From Thermoplasmata archaeon (GTDB lineage Archaea > Thermoplasmatota > Thermoplasmata > Lutacidiplasmatales > UBA184): a DNA stretch of 18,163 nt. Shown piece by piece: positions 6,743-13,766 of this stretch. The translations under genes were made by a program, and so were the position numbers. Below the pieces are notes generated by a model. That model saw only the letters and a list, made by a program, of their open reading frames with translations. It had not been told where the DNA came from and did not search any database. Positions within the stretch are counted from its first letter, which is position 1; every line of letters begins with the position of its first letter. The DNA is taken from NCBI GenBank assembly GCA_030039715.1, contig JASHVA010000017.1, positions 1-18,163 on the forward strand, given 5' to 3'.

Positions 6743-8044
6743 ATGGGCGACGACTTCGACGTCATCGTCGTCGGCGCCGGCATGGCCGGTAGCGCGGCCG
6801 CGATCCGGCTCGCGCAGGCCGGCGCGAACGTCCTCCTGGTCGAACGGGGCGCCGAGCCCGGAACGAAGAACCTCTCGGGCGGCGTCCTCTGGGGCCACGA
6901 CCTGGACCGGATCCTGCCGAACTGGTGGCAGGAGATGCCGGTCGAGCGGCATCTGGTCCGCAAGCGCTTCGGTTTCCTCACGAAGGAGAGCGCGGTCTCC
7001 TTCGACCTCGAGGACACGGGCTGGAAGCGGGAGCCGTACGTCGCGCACACGGTGCTGCGGTCGCGCACCGACGCGTGGCTCGCGAAGAAGGCCGAGGAGG
7101 CCGGGGCCACGGTCGTGAGCGCGGTGCCCGTCGAGCGGCTGAACTGGCAGGGCTCGGCCGTGCGCGGCGTCGTCCAGGGCGGGGAGACGATGACGGCCCC
7201 GGTCACGATCGTCGCCGACGGGGCGAACTCCCGTCTCTCGCTCGGGACGCCGATCCGGCCCGACTCCCGGCTGTCTGGGGAGGCGACCGAGCTCGGCATG
7301 AAAGAGGTCTATCGCCTCGATGCCTCCGTGATCGAGGATCGGTTCTCGGTCGGCCCCGGGGAGGGACACGCCGAGGAGTGGGTCACGGGGATCTTTCCGC
7401 CCGGGGTCATGGGCGGGGGCTTTCTCTACACGAATCGGGACACCCTCTCCGTCGGGCTGATCGTGAACCTGCAGTCGCTCTTCGGGAAGGGCGTCTACTC
7501 CCACGACCTCATGGAGCAGTTCAAGCTCCACCCGACGATCGCCGCGCGGCTGCGGGGCGCGGAGCTCGTCGAGTACGGCGCGAAGCTGATCAGCTCCGGC
7601 TGGGCGAGCCGTCCCGCGGCGTTCCACGGGGACGGCTGGATGATCGCCGGGGACGCGGCCGGATTCGTCTTCTCGAACGGCCTGACGATCCAGGGCATGA
7701 ACTACGCGGTCCGCACCGGCCTCGAAGCCGCCGAGACCGCCCTCGACGCGAAGCGCGCGGGCGCCTACGGGCCCGCCCAGCTCGCGCAGTACGACCGTCG
7801 CCTCGAGGCCGCGAGCGTCCTTCCGGACTTTCGGGACTTCGCCCGGATGGACCGGGTCAAGTGGAACCCGCGCTTCTACACGGCGTATCCCGGGTTCGCG
7901 GCCGAACTGTTCCGCGCGATGTTCAACGACGAGGGCCGGCCGAAGCAGCCGGTCCGTCGGTTGCTCCAGAAGGCACGCCGGGCGGCGGGCGTCCCGATCT
8001 CGGCCCTGGTCCGGGATGCGGTGGACGCCTACCGCGACCTCTAG
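6743..8044 (+). CDS. fixC: FixC-type electron-transfer flavoprotein:quinone oxidoreductase (FAD)
   Basis: 433 residues, the usual length for FixC. FixC takes electrons from ETF and delivers them to quinone or, in diazotrophs, towards ferredoxin. The N-terminal Rossmann motif VIVVGAGMAGSAAA (7-20) binds the FAD ADP moiety, LLVERG marks the end of strand two, KNLSGGVLWGHDLD is a FixC/ETF-QO hallmark, GGGFLYTNRDTLSVGLIVNL sits in the substrate domain, and GDAAGF (303-308) binds the flavin. These features separate it from geranylgeranyl reductases of the same superfamily. No cysteine-rich iron-sulfur domain is present, unlike eukaryotic ETF-QO; that role normally falls to FixX, which is not in the window. 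It is convergent with etfA, sharing a CTAG that contains both stop codons. Confidence 0.93.
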   Translation: MGDDFDVIVVGAGMAGSAAAIRLAQAGANVLLVERGAEPGTKNLSGGVLWGHDLDRILPNWWQEMPVERHLVRKRFGFLTKESAVSFDLEDTGWKREPYVAHTVLRSRTDAWLAKKAEEAGATVVSAVPVERLNWQGSAVRGVVQGGETMTAPVTIVADGANSRLSLGTPIRPDSRLSGEATELGMKEVYRLDASVIEDRFSVGPGEGHAEEWVTGIFPPGVMGGGFLYTNRDTLSVGLIVNLQSLFGKGVYSHDLMEQFKLHPTIAARLRGAELVEYGAKLISSGWASRPAAFHGDGWMIAGDAAGFVFSNGLTIQGMNYAVRTGLEAAETALDAKRAGAYGPAQLAQYDRRLEAASVLPDFRDFARMDRVKWNPRFYTAYPGFAAELFRAMFNDEGRPKQPVRRLLQKARRAAGVPISALVRDAVDAYRDL

Positions 8045-9018
8045 AGGCCCCGCACCCGCCGGACTTCCGCCGTCAGCGCGGGGACGATCTGGAAGAGGTC
8101 CCCGACGACCCCGTAGTCGGCGACCTTGAAGATCGGCGCCGAGGCGTCCGAGTTGATCGCGACGATGACGCGCGAACTGATCATGCCGACGATGTGCTGG
8201 ATCGCTCCCGAGATCCCGACCGCGACGTAGAGCTGCGGCGAGACGGCGCGGCCGGTCTGCCCGACCTGGAAGGAGGTCGGGCGCCACCCGGCGTCCGTCA
8301 CGGCCCGCGAGGCTCCGACGGCCGCCCCGAGCGCGGCGGCGAGCTCCTCCACGAGGTGGAAGTTCTCGGGCCCGCGCAGACCCCGTCCGCCCGAGACGAC
8401 GATCGACGCGTCGGTGAGGCCGGGCCCGGCGCCGCGCACCGTCGGGGCGACGCCCGTCCGCTCGGCGGCGGCGAGCGGGGCCGGCAGGGCGCCGGGGCTC
8501 ACCTCGTGCAGGTGGGGCGTGCCCGGGCTCTCGGCCGGCGAGGGGAAGGCGTGCGGCCGGAGCGCGATCGCCTGCCGCTCTCCCGTCAGGCGTCGGCTCT
8601 CCGTCGCCCGACCCCCGAAGATCGGCCGTCGGACGCGAACTCCGTCCTCCACGGCCGCGAGCTCCGTGACGCCCGTCGCCGCCGCGGCATCCCACGCGAT
8701 CGCGATCCGACCGACGAGCTCGCGGCCGTTCGTGGTGCCCCCGGCGAGCACGACGGAAGCTCCGGTCGAGGCGAGGACCTCCCGGAGCGGGCCGACGCGC
8801 GCCCCACCGGGTGCCGAATCGAGGCGCGCGTCGTCGGCGACGTAGACCTCGAGAACCCCGTAGCGGGCGAACTCGGGGCCCGCCGACCGCGCGTGGGCAC
8901 CGGCAACGAATCCGACCGTCGGTCGTCCGAGCGCACGGGCGACGCCGATCGCCTCGAGCGTCGGACCCGTGAGATGGCCGTCCGCGACCTCACCTACGAC
9001 GACCGTCGGCCCGGTCAC
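8041..9018 (-). CDS. etfA: Electron transfer flavoprotein alpha subunit
   Basis: Forms the FAD-binding heterodimer with EtfB that accepts electrons from acyl-CoA dehydrogenase. 325 residues, normal length. The N-terminal domain begins TVVVGEVADGHLTGPTLEAIGVA (5-27). The C-terminal FAD domain (about 205-320) carries VVSGGRGLRGPENF (207-220), VGASRAVTDAGW (234-245), QVGQTGRAVSPQLYVAVGIS (251-270), GAIQH (271-275) and VIVAINSDASAPIFKVADYG (284-303), all classic. The start GTG 9018 overlaps the etfB stop by 4 nt (GTGA), so translation is probably coupled. A longer in-frame reading extends upstream, but it runs inside etfB and is not part of the protein. The 3' end abuts fixC. Confidence 0.96.
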   Translation of the reverse strand: MTGPTVVVGEVADGHLTGPTLEAIGVARALGRPTVGFVAGAHARSAGPEFARYGVLEVYVADDARLDSAPGGARVGPLREVLASTGASVVLAGGTTNGRELVGRIAIAWDAAAATGVTELAAVEDGVRVRRPIFGGRATESRRLTGERQAIALRPHAFPSPAESPGTPHLHEVSPGALPAPLAAAERTGVAPTVRGAGPGLTDASIVVSGGRGLRGPENFHLVEELAAALGAAVGASRAVTDAGWRPTSFQVGQTGRAVSPQLYVAVGISGAIQHIVGMISSRVIVAINSDASAPIFKVADYGVVGDLFQIVPALTAEVRRVRGL

Positions 9019-9788
9019 GGGAAGACTTTCGCCTCCTCCCGGAGGACGCGCACGAGCTTTTCCGCCGCCTCTTGAGGGGTCTTGTACTCGATCAGTCTCG
9101 CCCCCGTTCTCGGGGGCGGCAGCTCGAACTTCTCCGGGAGCGAGTGGGCCGACGCCGACGCGGGAGTCGTCCTCCCGATCGGGGCTTTGCGCGACTTGAG
9201 GATCGCCGGAAGCTTCGCGGTCCGCGGGTCGTTCCAGGCCTGTTGCAGCCCGATCACGAGCGGAGTGGGCACGGCCCAGCTCTCGACGCCCGTTTCGACC
9301 GGTCGCTGGAATCGGAACCGGGTGCCCGCCGGGTCCCAGCGGAGGTCGACCACGCAGGAGAAGTCGGGCACGCCGAGGAGCTGACCGAGCGCGGCGGGCA
9401 CGATGCCGCTCTCGTCGTCGCCCGCCTGCTTCCCCAGGAGCACGAGGTCGCGCGGAACGCCGGCGAGGACCCCGGCCAGCGCCCGCGCCGCCGTGACGGG
9501 GTCGCCCGAACTGTCTCCCGCGGCGTCGACCCACGTCGCCTGGTCGCATCCGAGGGCGATCGCCGCGCGAAGGACTTCCTCCGTGCGCGGCGCCGGACCG
9601 TAGGCGATCGCATGGACCTTCGACCCCGGGATCGATTCCTTCAGGAGGAGCGCCTGCTCCACCGCCGACTCATCGTAGCCCGCGAGGACGAACTTCACCC
9701 CTTCCGCGTCCAGCGTCTTCCCGTCCGCGGCGGCCCGGAGCCGCGTCTCGGCGTCCGGGACCGGCTTCACGCAGACGACGATCTCCAT
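9015..9788 (-). CDS. etfB: Electron transfer flavoprotein beta subunit
   Basis: Partner of EtfA; it carries AMP in canonical ETFs. 257 residues, a typical length. It opens MEIVVCVKPVPDAETRL, the standard EtfB start, followed by the AVEQALLLKE helix. The LVLLGKQAGDDESGIVPAAL block is the EtfB nucleotide-binding signature region. The C-terminal part, from about 215, wraps onto EtfA in known structures. The gene sits 12 bp after acd, with a weak GGAAGG purine run upstream of ATG 9788, and overlaps etfA by 4 nt. The order acd-etfB-etfA indicates a dedicated electron acceptor for the dehydrogenase. Confidence 0.96.
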   Translation of the reverse strand: MEIVVCVKPVPDAETRLRAAADGKTLDAEGVKFVLAGYDESAVEQALLLKESIPGSKVHAIAYGPAPRTEEVLRAAIALGCDQATWVDAAGDSSGDPVTAARALAGVLAGVPRDLVLLGKQAGDDESGIVPAALGQLLGVPDFSCVVDLRWDPAGTRFRFQRPVETGVESWAVPTPLVIGLQQAWNDPRTAKLPAILKSRKAPIGRTTPASASAHSLPEKFELPPPRTGARLIEYKTPQEAAEKLVRVLREEAKVFP

Positions 9789-9800
9789 CGGTCCTTCCGC

Positions 9801-10949
9801 TCAGGCGTACTGTCGCAGGAGCTCGCGGGCGATCACGGTCCGCTGGATCTCGTTCGCCCCCTCGTAGATCTGCGTGAGCTTGGCGTCGCGCAGGAGCTTC
9901 TCGACCGGAAACTCCTTCATGTACCCGTAGCCGCCGAACGTCTGGATCGCCTCGTCGGCCACGTGGAGCGCGGCGTCGGAGGCGAAGCACTTCGCGATCG
10001 ACGACTCGAGCGTGCCCTTCGCTCCGTGATCGATCGACCAGGCGGCGTGCCAGGTGAGCAGGCGGGCCGCGTGCACCGCCTGCGCCATGTTCGCGAGCTT
10101 GATCTGGATCGCCTGGTGTTCCGCGATCGGCTTGCCGAACGTCTGGCGCTTGAGCGCGTAGGCCGCCGCGTGGTCGAGCGCGGCCTGCGCGATGCCCGTG
10201 GCGAGCGCGCCGATCGGCGTTCGGGTCTGGTCGAGCGTGCGCATCGCGAGGCCGAAACCCTCCCCTTCCCCGCCGAGGCGATCGCTCGCCGGCACGCGCA
10301 CGCCGTCGAACCGCACGGTGCTCGTCGACGACGCGCGGTGGCCCATCTTCTCCTCGTCCTTCCCCGGGGTCACGCCGGTCGCTGAGCGGGGCACGACGAA
10401 CGCGGTGATCCCCCGATGGTGGAGCTCGGGGTCGATCGTCGCGAAGACCGTGTACAGCGAGGCGTGCGGAGCGTTCGTGATGAAGCACTTCTCGCCGTCG
10501 AGCACGTAGTCGTCCCCGTCGCGCCGGGCCCGGGTCTTGAGGCCCCCCGCGTCGCTCCCGCCCGACGGCTCCGTGAGGCAGAACGACGCGAGGTGGTACT
10601 CGGCGCAGAACGGTTTCAGGTACCGGTCCTTCTGCTCCGGGTTCCCACCCAGCAGGATCGGCTCGAGCGCGAGGCAGTTGGCGATCACGCTGGTCGTCAT
10701 GCCGCCGCACGCGTGCGCGAGCTCCTCCACGATCAGGCACTGGTCGACGACCCCGAGCCCGCTCCCGCCGTACTCGGTCGGTACGTTGAGGTTCATCAGG
10801 CCCAGCTCGAAGGCCTTGCGGTAGATCTCCTCGGGAAATCGGCCCGCCCGGTCGCATTCGGCGGCGTGCGGGGCCATCTCCGTGCGGGCGAACTTGCGGG
10901 CCAGGTCGCGGAGGCCTTCCTGCTCGGCCGTCAGGGAGAAATCGGGCAT
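9801..10949 (-). CDS. acd: Acyl-CoA dehydrogenase
   Basis: FAD enzyme introducing the alpha-beta double bond of acyl-CoA and passing electrons to ETF. 382 residues, the length of short/medium-chain enzymes. The N-terminal helical domain starts FSLTAEQEGLRDLARKFA. Family signature 1 is LTEPSGGSDAGG (125-136). Signature 2 is QTFGGYGYMKEFPVEKLLRD (336-355). The active-site base is Glu363 in QIYEGANEIQR (360-370), the position used by medium- and short-chain enzymes. RQTFGKPIAEHQAIQ (268-282) is also typical. Substrate chain length cannot be read. It is the first gene of acd-etfB-etfA, with a TATA element 34 nt upstream, implying a short leader. Divergent from larB. Confidence 0.96.
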   Translation of the reverse strand: MPDFSLTAEQEGLRDLARKFARTEMAPHAAECDRAGRFPEEIYRKAFELGLMNLNVPTEYGGSGLGVVDQCLIVEELAHACGGMTTSVIANCLALEPILLGGNPEQKDRYLKPFCAEYHLASFCLTEPSGGSDAGGLKTRARRDGDDYVLDGEKCFITNAPHASLYTVFATIDPELHHRGITAFVVPRSATGVTPGKDEEKMGHRASSTSTVRFDGVRVPASDRLGGEGEGFGLAMRTLDQTRTPIGALATGIAQAALDHAAAYALKRQTFGKPIAEHQAIQIKLANMAQAVHAARLLTWHAAWSIDHGAKGTLESSIAKCFASDAALHVADEAIQTFGGYGYMKEFPVEKLLRDAKLTQIYEGANEIQRTVIARELLRQYA

Positions 10950-10979
10950 GGAAGCGGGGCGCGGCGACCACGGGGACCC

Positions 10980-10987
10980 GCTATATC
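10980..10987. promoter_or_regulatory. Single TATA-like element between divergent acd and larB
   Basis: Plus GCTATATC, minus GATATAGC. It lies about 28 nt upstream of ATG 11012 (larB, plus) and about 34 nt upstream of ATG 10949 (acd, minus). No second A/T-rich box is visible in the 62-bp spacer, so both genes may use this element. Confidence 0.5.
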
Positions 10988-11011
10988 ACGGCTTGGGTCG
11001 TGCCGAGCGCG

Positions 11012-11728
11012 ATGCCGAGTTCTCGGCGGTCCGGAGCGCGTCGACCGAGGGCCGCGCTCGCGGTCGGCGCCTTCGCCCGGATCGATCGGGACCGCGGCCG
11101 TCGCGTGGGCGTCCCCGAGGTGATCCTGGGCGAGGGGAAGTCCGTGCCGCACCTCGTCGCGATCCTCCGCGCCCTGCGCGAGGGCGGATCGGGCGCCCTC
11201 GTATCACGGCCCACGAGCGCCCAGCGCCGGGCGATCCAGGAGCTGGTCCGGGCCGGTCTTCCAATCACCTTCCTCGCGGACGGCCGGCTCGTTCGATTGG
11301 CCGGGCCGCTGGGGGTGCGGTACCGGGCGGGGACGGCCGCGATCGTGACCGCCGGGACGAGCGACGTGCCGCTGGCCGAGGAGGCGCGGGCCGTCCTCGG
11401 GGAACTGGGCGTCTCGACCGTGCACGCTTACGACGTCGGCGTTGCCGGCCTGCATCGGCTCCTCGCCGCGGTCCGTCGCCTGGAACGGAGGCGGCCCGAG
11501 ATCTACCTCGCGTTCGCCGGACGGGAGGGAGCGCTGCCGACCGTCCTCGCCGGCCTCGTCCGAGCGCCCGTGGTCGGGGTCCCGACGTCCGTGGGCTATG
11601 GTCGCGGGGGCGCCGGTGAGGCGGCGCTGAACGCCATGTTGCAATCGTGCGCGCCGATCGCGGTGGTCAACATCGACGGCGCCGTGCCGGCCGCCCTGTT
11701 CGCCGCGCAGCGCTTCGCTCTCCGCTGA
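11012..11728 (+). CDS. larB: LarB, pyridinium-3,5-biscarboxylic acid mononucleotide synthase
   Basis: LarB carboxylates nicotinic acid adenine dinucleotide and releases AMP, the first step of nickel-pincer nucleotide (lactate racemase cofactor) synthesis. 238 residues from ATG 11012. The N-terminal region carries the family motif VGVPEVILGEGKSVPHLV (32-49). The PurE-like domain (about 108-235) has VTAGTSDVPLAEEA (112-125), YDVGVAGLHRL (140-150), AGREGALPTVLAGLV (169-183), VPTSVGYG (190-197) and MLQSCAPIAVVNID (209-222). Cys213 corresponds to the cysteine reported to form the covalent pyridine adduct, and Glu172 to the conserved acid before it. AGMEGAL is usual; here Met is Arg. ATG 11012 fits the TATA spacing better than GTG 11000. 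LarC and LarE are not in the window. Confidence 0.9.
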   Translation: MPSSRRSGARRPRAALAVGAFARIDRDRGRRVGVPEVILGEGKSVPHLVAILRALREGGSGALVSRPTSAQRRAIQELVRAGLPITFLADGRLVRLAGPLGVRYRAGTAAIVTAGTSDVPLAEEARAVLGELGVSTVHAYDVGVAGLHRLLAAVRRLERRRPEIYLAFAGREGALPTVLAGLVRAPVVGVPTSVGYGRGGAGEAALNAMLQSCAPIAVVNIDGAVPAALFAAQRFALR

Positions 11729-11763
11729 GCGCGCCGGTCGGGCGACCCGGCCGCGAGAGAAGG

Positions 11764-11770
11764 GCTTTTG
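11764..11770 (+). promoter_or_regulatory. Weak TATA-like box for the coiled-coil gene
   Basis: GCTTTTG, the only A/T-rich patch in the gap after larB. It lies about 28 nt upstream of GTG 11795, favouring that start over TTG 11768, which falls inside the patch. Confidence 0.3.
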
Positions 11771-11794
11771 TCAAGCCCGGAACCTCCGCGGGGC

Positions 11795-12697
11795 GTGCCG
11801 CCGCGGCCGGTCCTGTCCGACGACGAGGTCGAGCAGGAACGCGATGCCCGCGGGCGGCTGCGCGCCCTGGATACCAAACTGCGGGCGCTCCAGTCGAAGC
11901 GGACCGAGCTGATCGCCGAGATGCGCAAGCTCTCGTCGGAGCAGAAGGCGCTCTACGATCGACGCCAGGCCCCGCAGGAGGAGGTCCAGCGGCTGTACGA
12001 CGAGCACGGACAGCTGGGCCACCGCGTCGCGGAGCTCCGGACGCAGCGGGAGGTCGCCCGGCGCTCGCTCGACGACTCGGTGATCGCGCTCCGCGAGCTC
12101 AAGCTCACGTTCGCTCCCGGCGAGCGGCTCCGACCCGATCAGATCCGCCGGGAGATCGCGGAGCTCGAGCATCGCCAGCAGACGCGCGCGCTCCCAATCG
12201 ACGAGGAGAACGCGTTGATCGCCCACCTCAGGCAGCGCCACAAGGACCTCAAGGCGGCCGAGGCCCAGACGGAGGTCGTGGCGAATCACGAACAGCAGCG
12301 CAAGGAGGCCGAGGCCCGCGTCGCGGCAGCCCGCGCGGAGATCGAGCGGCTCGCCACGGAGGCCACGAACGCGCGAGCCGCTCGCGACGCGAAGATGGCC
12401 GAGGTCCGCGCGAAGCTCGTCTCGGCCGGCGCCCTCGTGGCGGAGCTGCGGGCCAAGGGAAAGGCGCGAGCGGACGCGATGGCCCGGATCGATGGGGTCT
12501 CGCGCGAGATGGACGACCTCGAGCGGGAGGGACGGCGACTGGTCGGGGAGCTGCGCGCGCGACGGGACGAAGCGCGGCGCACGGTACGCGAGTACGCCCC
12601 CGCTCGGCGCCGCCCGGCGGCGTCGATGGTCGACGCGACCGCGGACGCCCAGCTCCAGGAACTGCTGAAGCGCGGGAAGATCACCCTCGGCGGCTAG
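11795..12697 (+). CDS. Archaeal coiled-coil protein, COG1340-like
   Basis: About 300 residues, nearly all charged heptad-like helix. A first helical arm spans about 8-105, a break with a loop at AP and GERLRPDQ (107-116), a conserved-looking block RREIAELEHRQQTRALPIDEENALI (118-142), then a second arm to about 268, and a C-terminal segment LQELLKRGKITLGG (287-300). The break, the QT..L..EE-L block and the short 'GKIT' tail match the widespread archaeal COG1340 family of uncharacterised coiled-coil proteins. The family's function is unknown to me. No membrane segment or signal peptide is seen, so it is cytoplasmic. TTG 11768 would add 9 residues. It converges with the FKBP gene across 7 bp. 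Confidence 0.75.
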   Translation: MPPRPVLSDDEVEQERDARGRLRALDTKLRALQSKRTELIAEMRKLSSEQKALYDRRQAPQEEVQRLYDEHGQLGHRVAELRTQREVARRSLDDSVIALRELKLTFAPGERLRPDQIRREIAELEHRQQTRALPIDEENALIAHLRQRHKDLKAAEAQTEVVANHEQQRKEAEARVAAARAEIERLATEATNARAARDAKMAEVRAKLVSAGALVAELRAKGKARADAMARIDGVSREMDDLEREGRRLVGELRARRDEARRTVREYAPARRRPAASMVDATADAQLQELLKRGKITLGG

Positions 12698-12704
12698 CGC
12701 CGGC

Positions 12705-13628
12705 TCACGTCGGCCGGAAGATGTCGACGACGGTGACGATGAAGATCAAATTCTTCCCGTCGACCTCGGAATTGTAGTCCTCGACGAACGTGCCGTTCGC
12801 GAGATTGACGGAGCTCACGATGAACGAGGTCGAACCGCAGAGGCTCGTGCCGTGTCCGAGGACGAGCCCCGCCTGGGCCGGCGAGAGCTGGCTCTTCAGC
12901 GTGATCGTTGTGGCGGAGATGTTCGTGACGACCTGCGGCCAGCCCGAGGGGCTCGCCACGGTCCCGATGGTGGGGAGCTTCTCGTAGAGGACCGCGGTCG
13001 CGTTGACGGTGAGGATGAGGTCGGTCCACCCGTACGTCGGGTCGGCGAACGTCGTCCCGGCGAGCGCCGTGACGTTCGGCACATCGGCCTCGAACTCGGA
13101 CGGGCTGAGGGTCACGAGCACCGGGGTGGTCGTGACGAGCGGCTGGGTCACGAAGCAGGAGGCGTTGACGAGCGGGTAGCCGAGGCTCGCGGGCACGGAG
13201 ACGTACGTCGTGCGATTGCCCGGCAGCCCGACCAAGCCCTGCCAGAAGCCCGTGACGACGCCGCCGAACGTGAGGTTCCCGATCGTGTACCCCGCGCTCG
13301 GCGCGTTCGGGCCGACGTAGACGCCGAGCGGCGTGTAGTCGGACGGCTTGCCGCCCCGCGAGGAGTAGAGGAGCGACTTCGGCCAGGAGATGTTGTTGAG
13401 CGCGATCGAGTACTCCGACGTGTCGAAGACGCGACCGGTCTGGGCCCCGTTCCCGAAGACGCCGATGTAGTTCACCGTCACGTTGTCGCCGATCGCGACC
13501 GTGACCGGTCCCGCCGCCGGCCCCTTGTGATTCTCGAGATAGAGAAACGCCGCGCCGCCGCCCCCCGCCGCCACGACGATCACGACGAGGATGACGGCGA
13601 CCCAAGGGGACGGTTTCGGTTCGGCCAT
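12705..13628 (-). CDS. Membrane-anchored FKBP-type peptidyl-prolyl cis-trans isomerase with inserted domain
   Basis: 307 residues. An N-terminal hydrophobic anchor (about 9-31) follows a short positive N-terminus, so the rest should lie outside the membrane. FKBP elements: GDNVTVNYIGVFGNG (47-61), GRVFDTS (65-71), GGVVTGFWQGLVGLPGN (122-138), TTYVSVPASLGYP (140-152) and the closing strand GKNLIFIVTVVDI (291-303). Between about 165 and 285 is a large insert in the flap position, equivalent to the insert-in-flap domain of SlyD/archaeal FKBPs, which binds unfolded substrates. Cys158 and Cys264 might pair. Nine N-x-S/T sequons lie beyond the anchor. The likely role is folding of extracytoplasmic proteins. 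ATG 13628 has GGAG 11 nt upstream. An in-frame TGA at 13656-13658 rules out a longer start. Confidence 0.88.
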   Translation of the reverse strand: MAEPKPSPWVAVILVVIVVAAGGGGAAFLYLENHKGPAAGPVTVAIGDNVTVNYIGVFGNGAQTGRVFDTSEYSIALNNISWPKSLLYSSRGGKPSDYTPLGVYVGPNAPSAGYTIGNLTFGGVVTGFWQGLVGLPGNRTTYVSVPASLGYPLVNASCFVTQPLVTTTPVLVTLSPSEFEADVPNVTALAGTTFADPTYGWTDLILTVNATAVLYEKLPTIGTVASPSGWPQVVTNISATTITLKSQLSPAQAGLVLGHGTSLCGSTSFIVSSVNLANGTFVEDYNSEVDGKNLIFIVTVVDIFRPT

Positions 13629-13655
13629 CGGACTACGGTCTCCGGGAGTTGGGGG

Positions 13656-13706
13656 TCAGCTCGTCGCTGGTCTCGTCACCGGATCGGAGAGACAGGTGTT
13701 CCTCAT
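13656..13706 (-). other. Possible 16-codon leader ORF upstream of the FKBP gene
   Basis: ATG 13706 opens MRNTCLSDPVTRPATS and stops at TGA 13656-13658. The ATG lies about 31 nt downstream of a strong TATA box, where a leaderless transcript should begin. It is in the same frame as the FKBP gene, 27 nt upstream of its ATG. Whether it is translated is unknown, and chance is quite possible. Confidence 0.25.
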
Positions 13707-13732
13707 TCCCCCGCGGCCTCCGAGCCCGGGGC

Positions 13733-13741
13733 ATATATATA
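13733..13741 (-). promoter_or_regulatory. Strong TATA box (TATATATAT) upstream of the FKBP gene
   Basis: The most A/T-rich element of the window, 25 bp past the stop codon of the upstream RPA-partner gene. On the minus strand it would start transcription near 13706-13710, giving a leader of about 80 nt before ATG 13628. The alternating sequence is symmetric, so it could also fire rightwards, antisense to the RPA-partner gene. Confidence 0.55.
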
Positions 13742-13766
13742 GCCTGTCGAGAGCGAGACGGCGGGG

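Noticed and set aside
6632..8695. 687-codon minus-strand ORF spanning fixC and the etfA 3' half.
   Set aside because: Antisense to fixC and out of frame with etfA; composition is Arg/Asp/Gly-biased without recognisable motifs.
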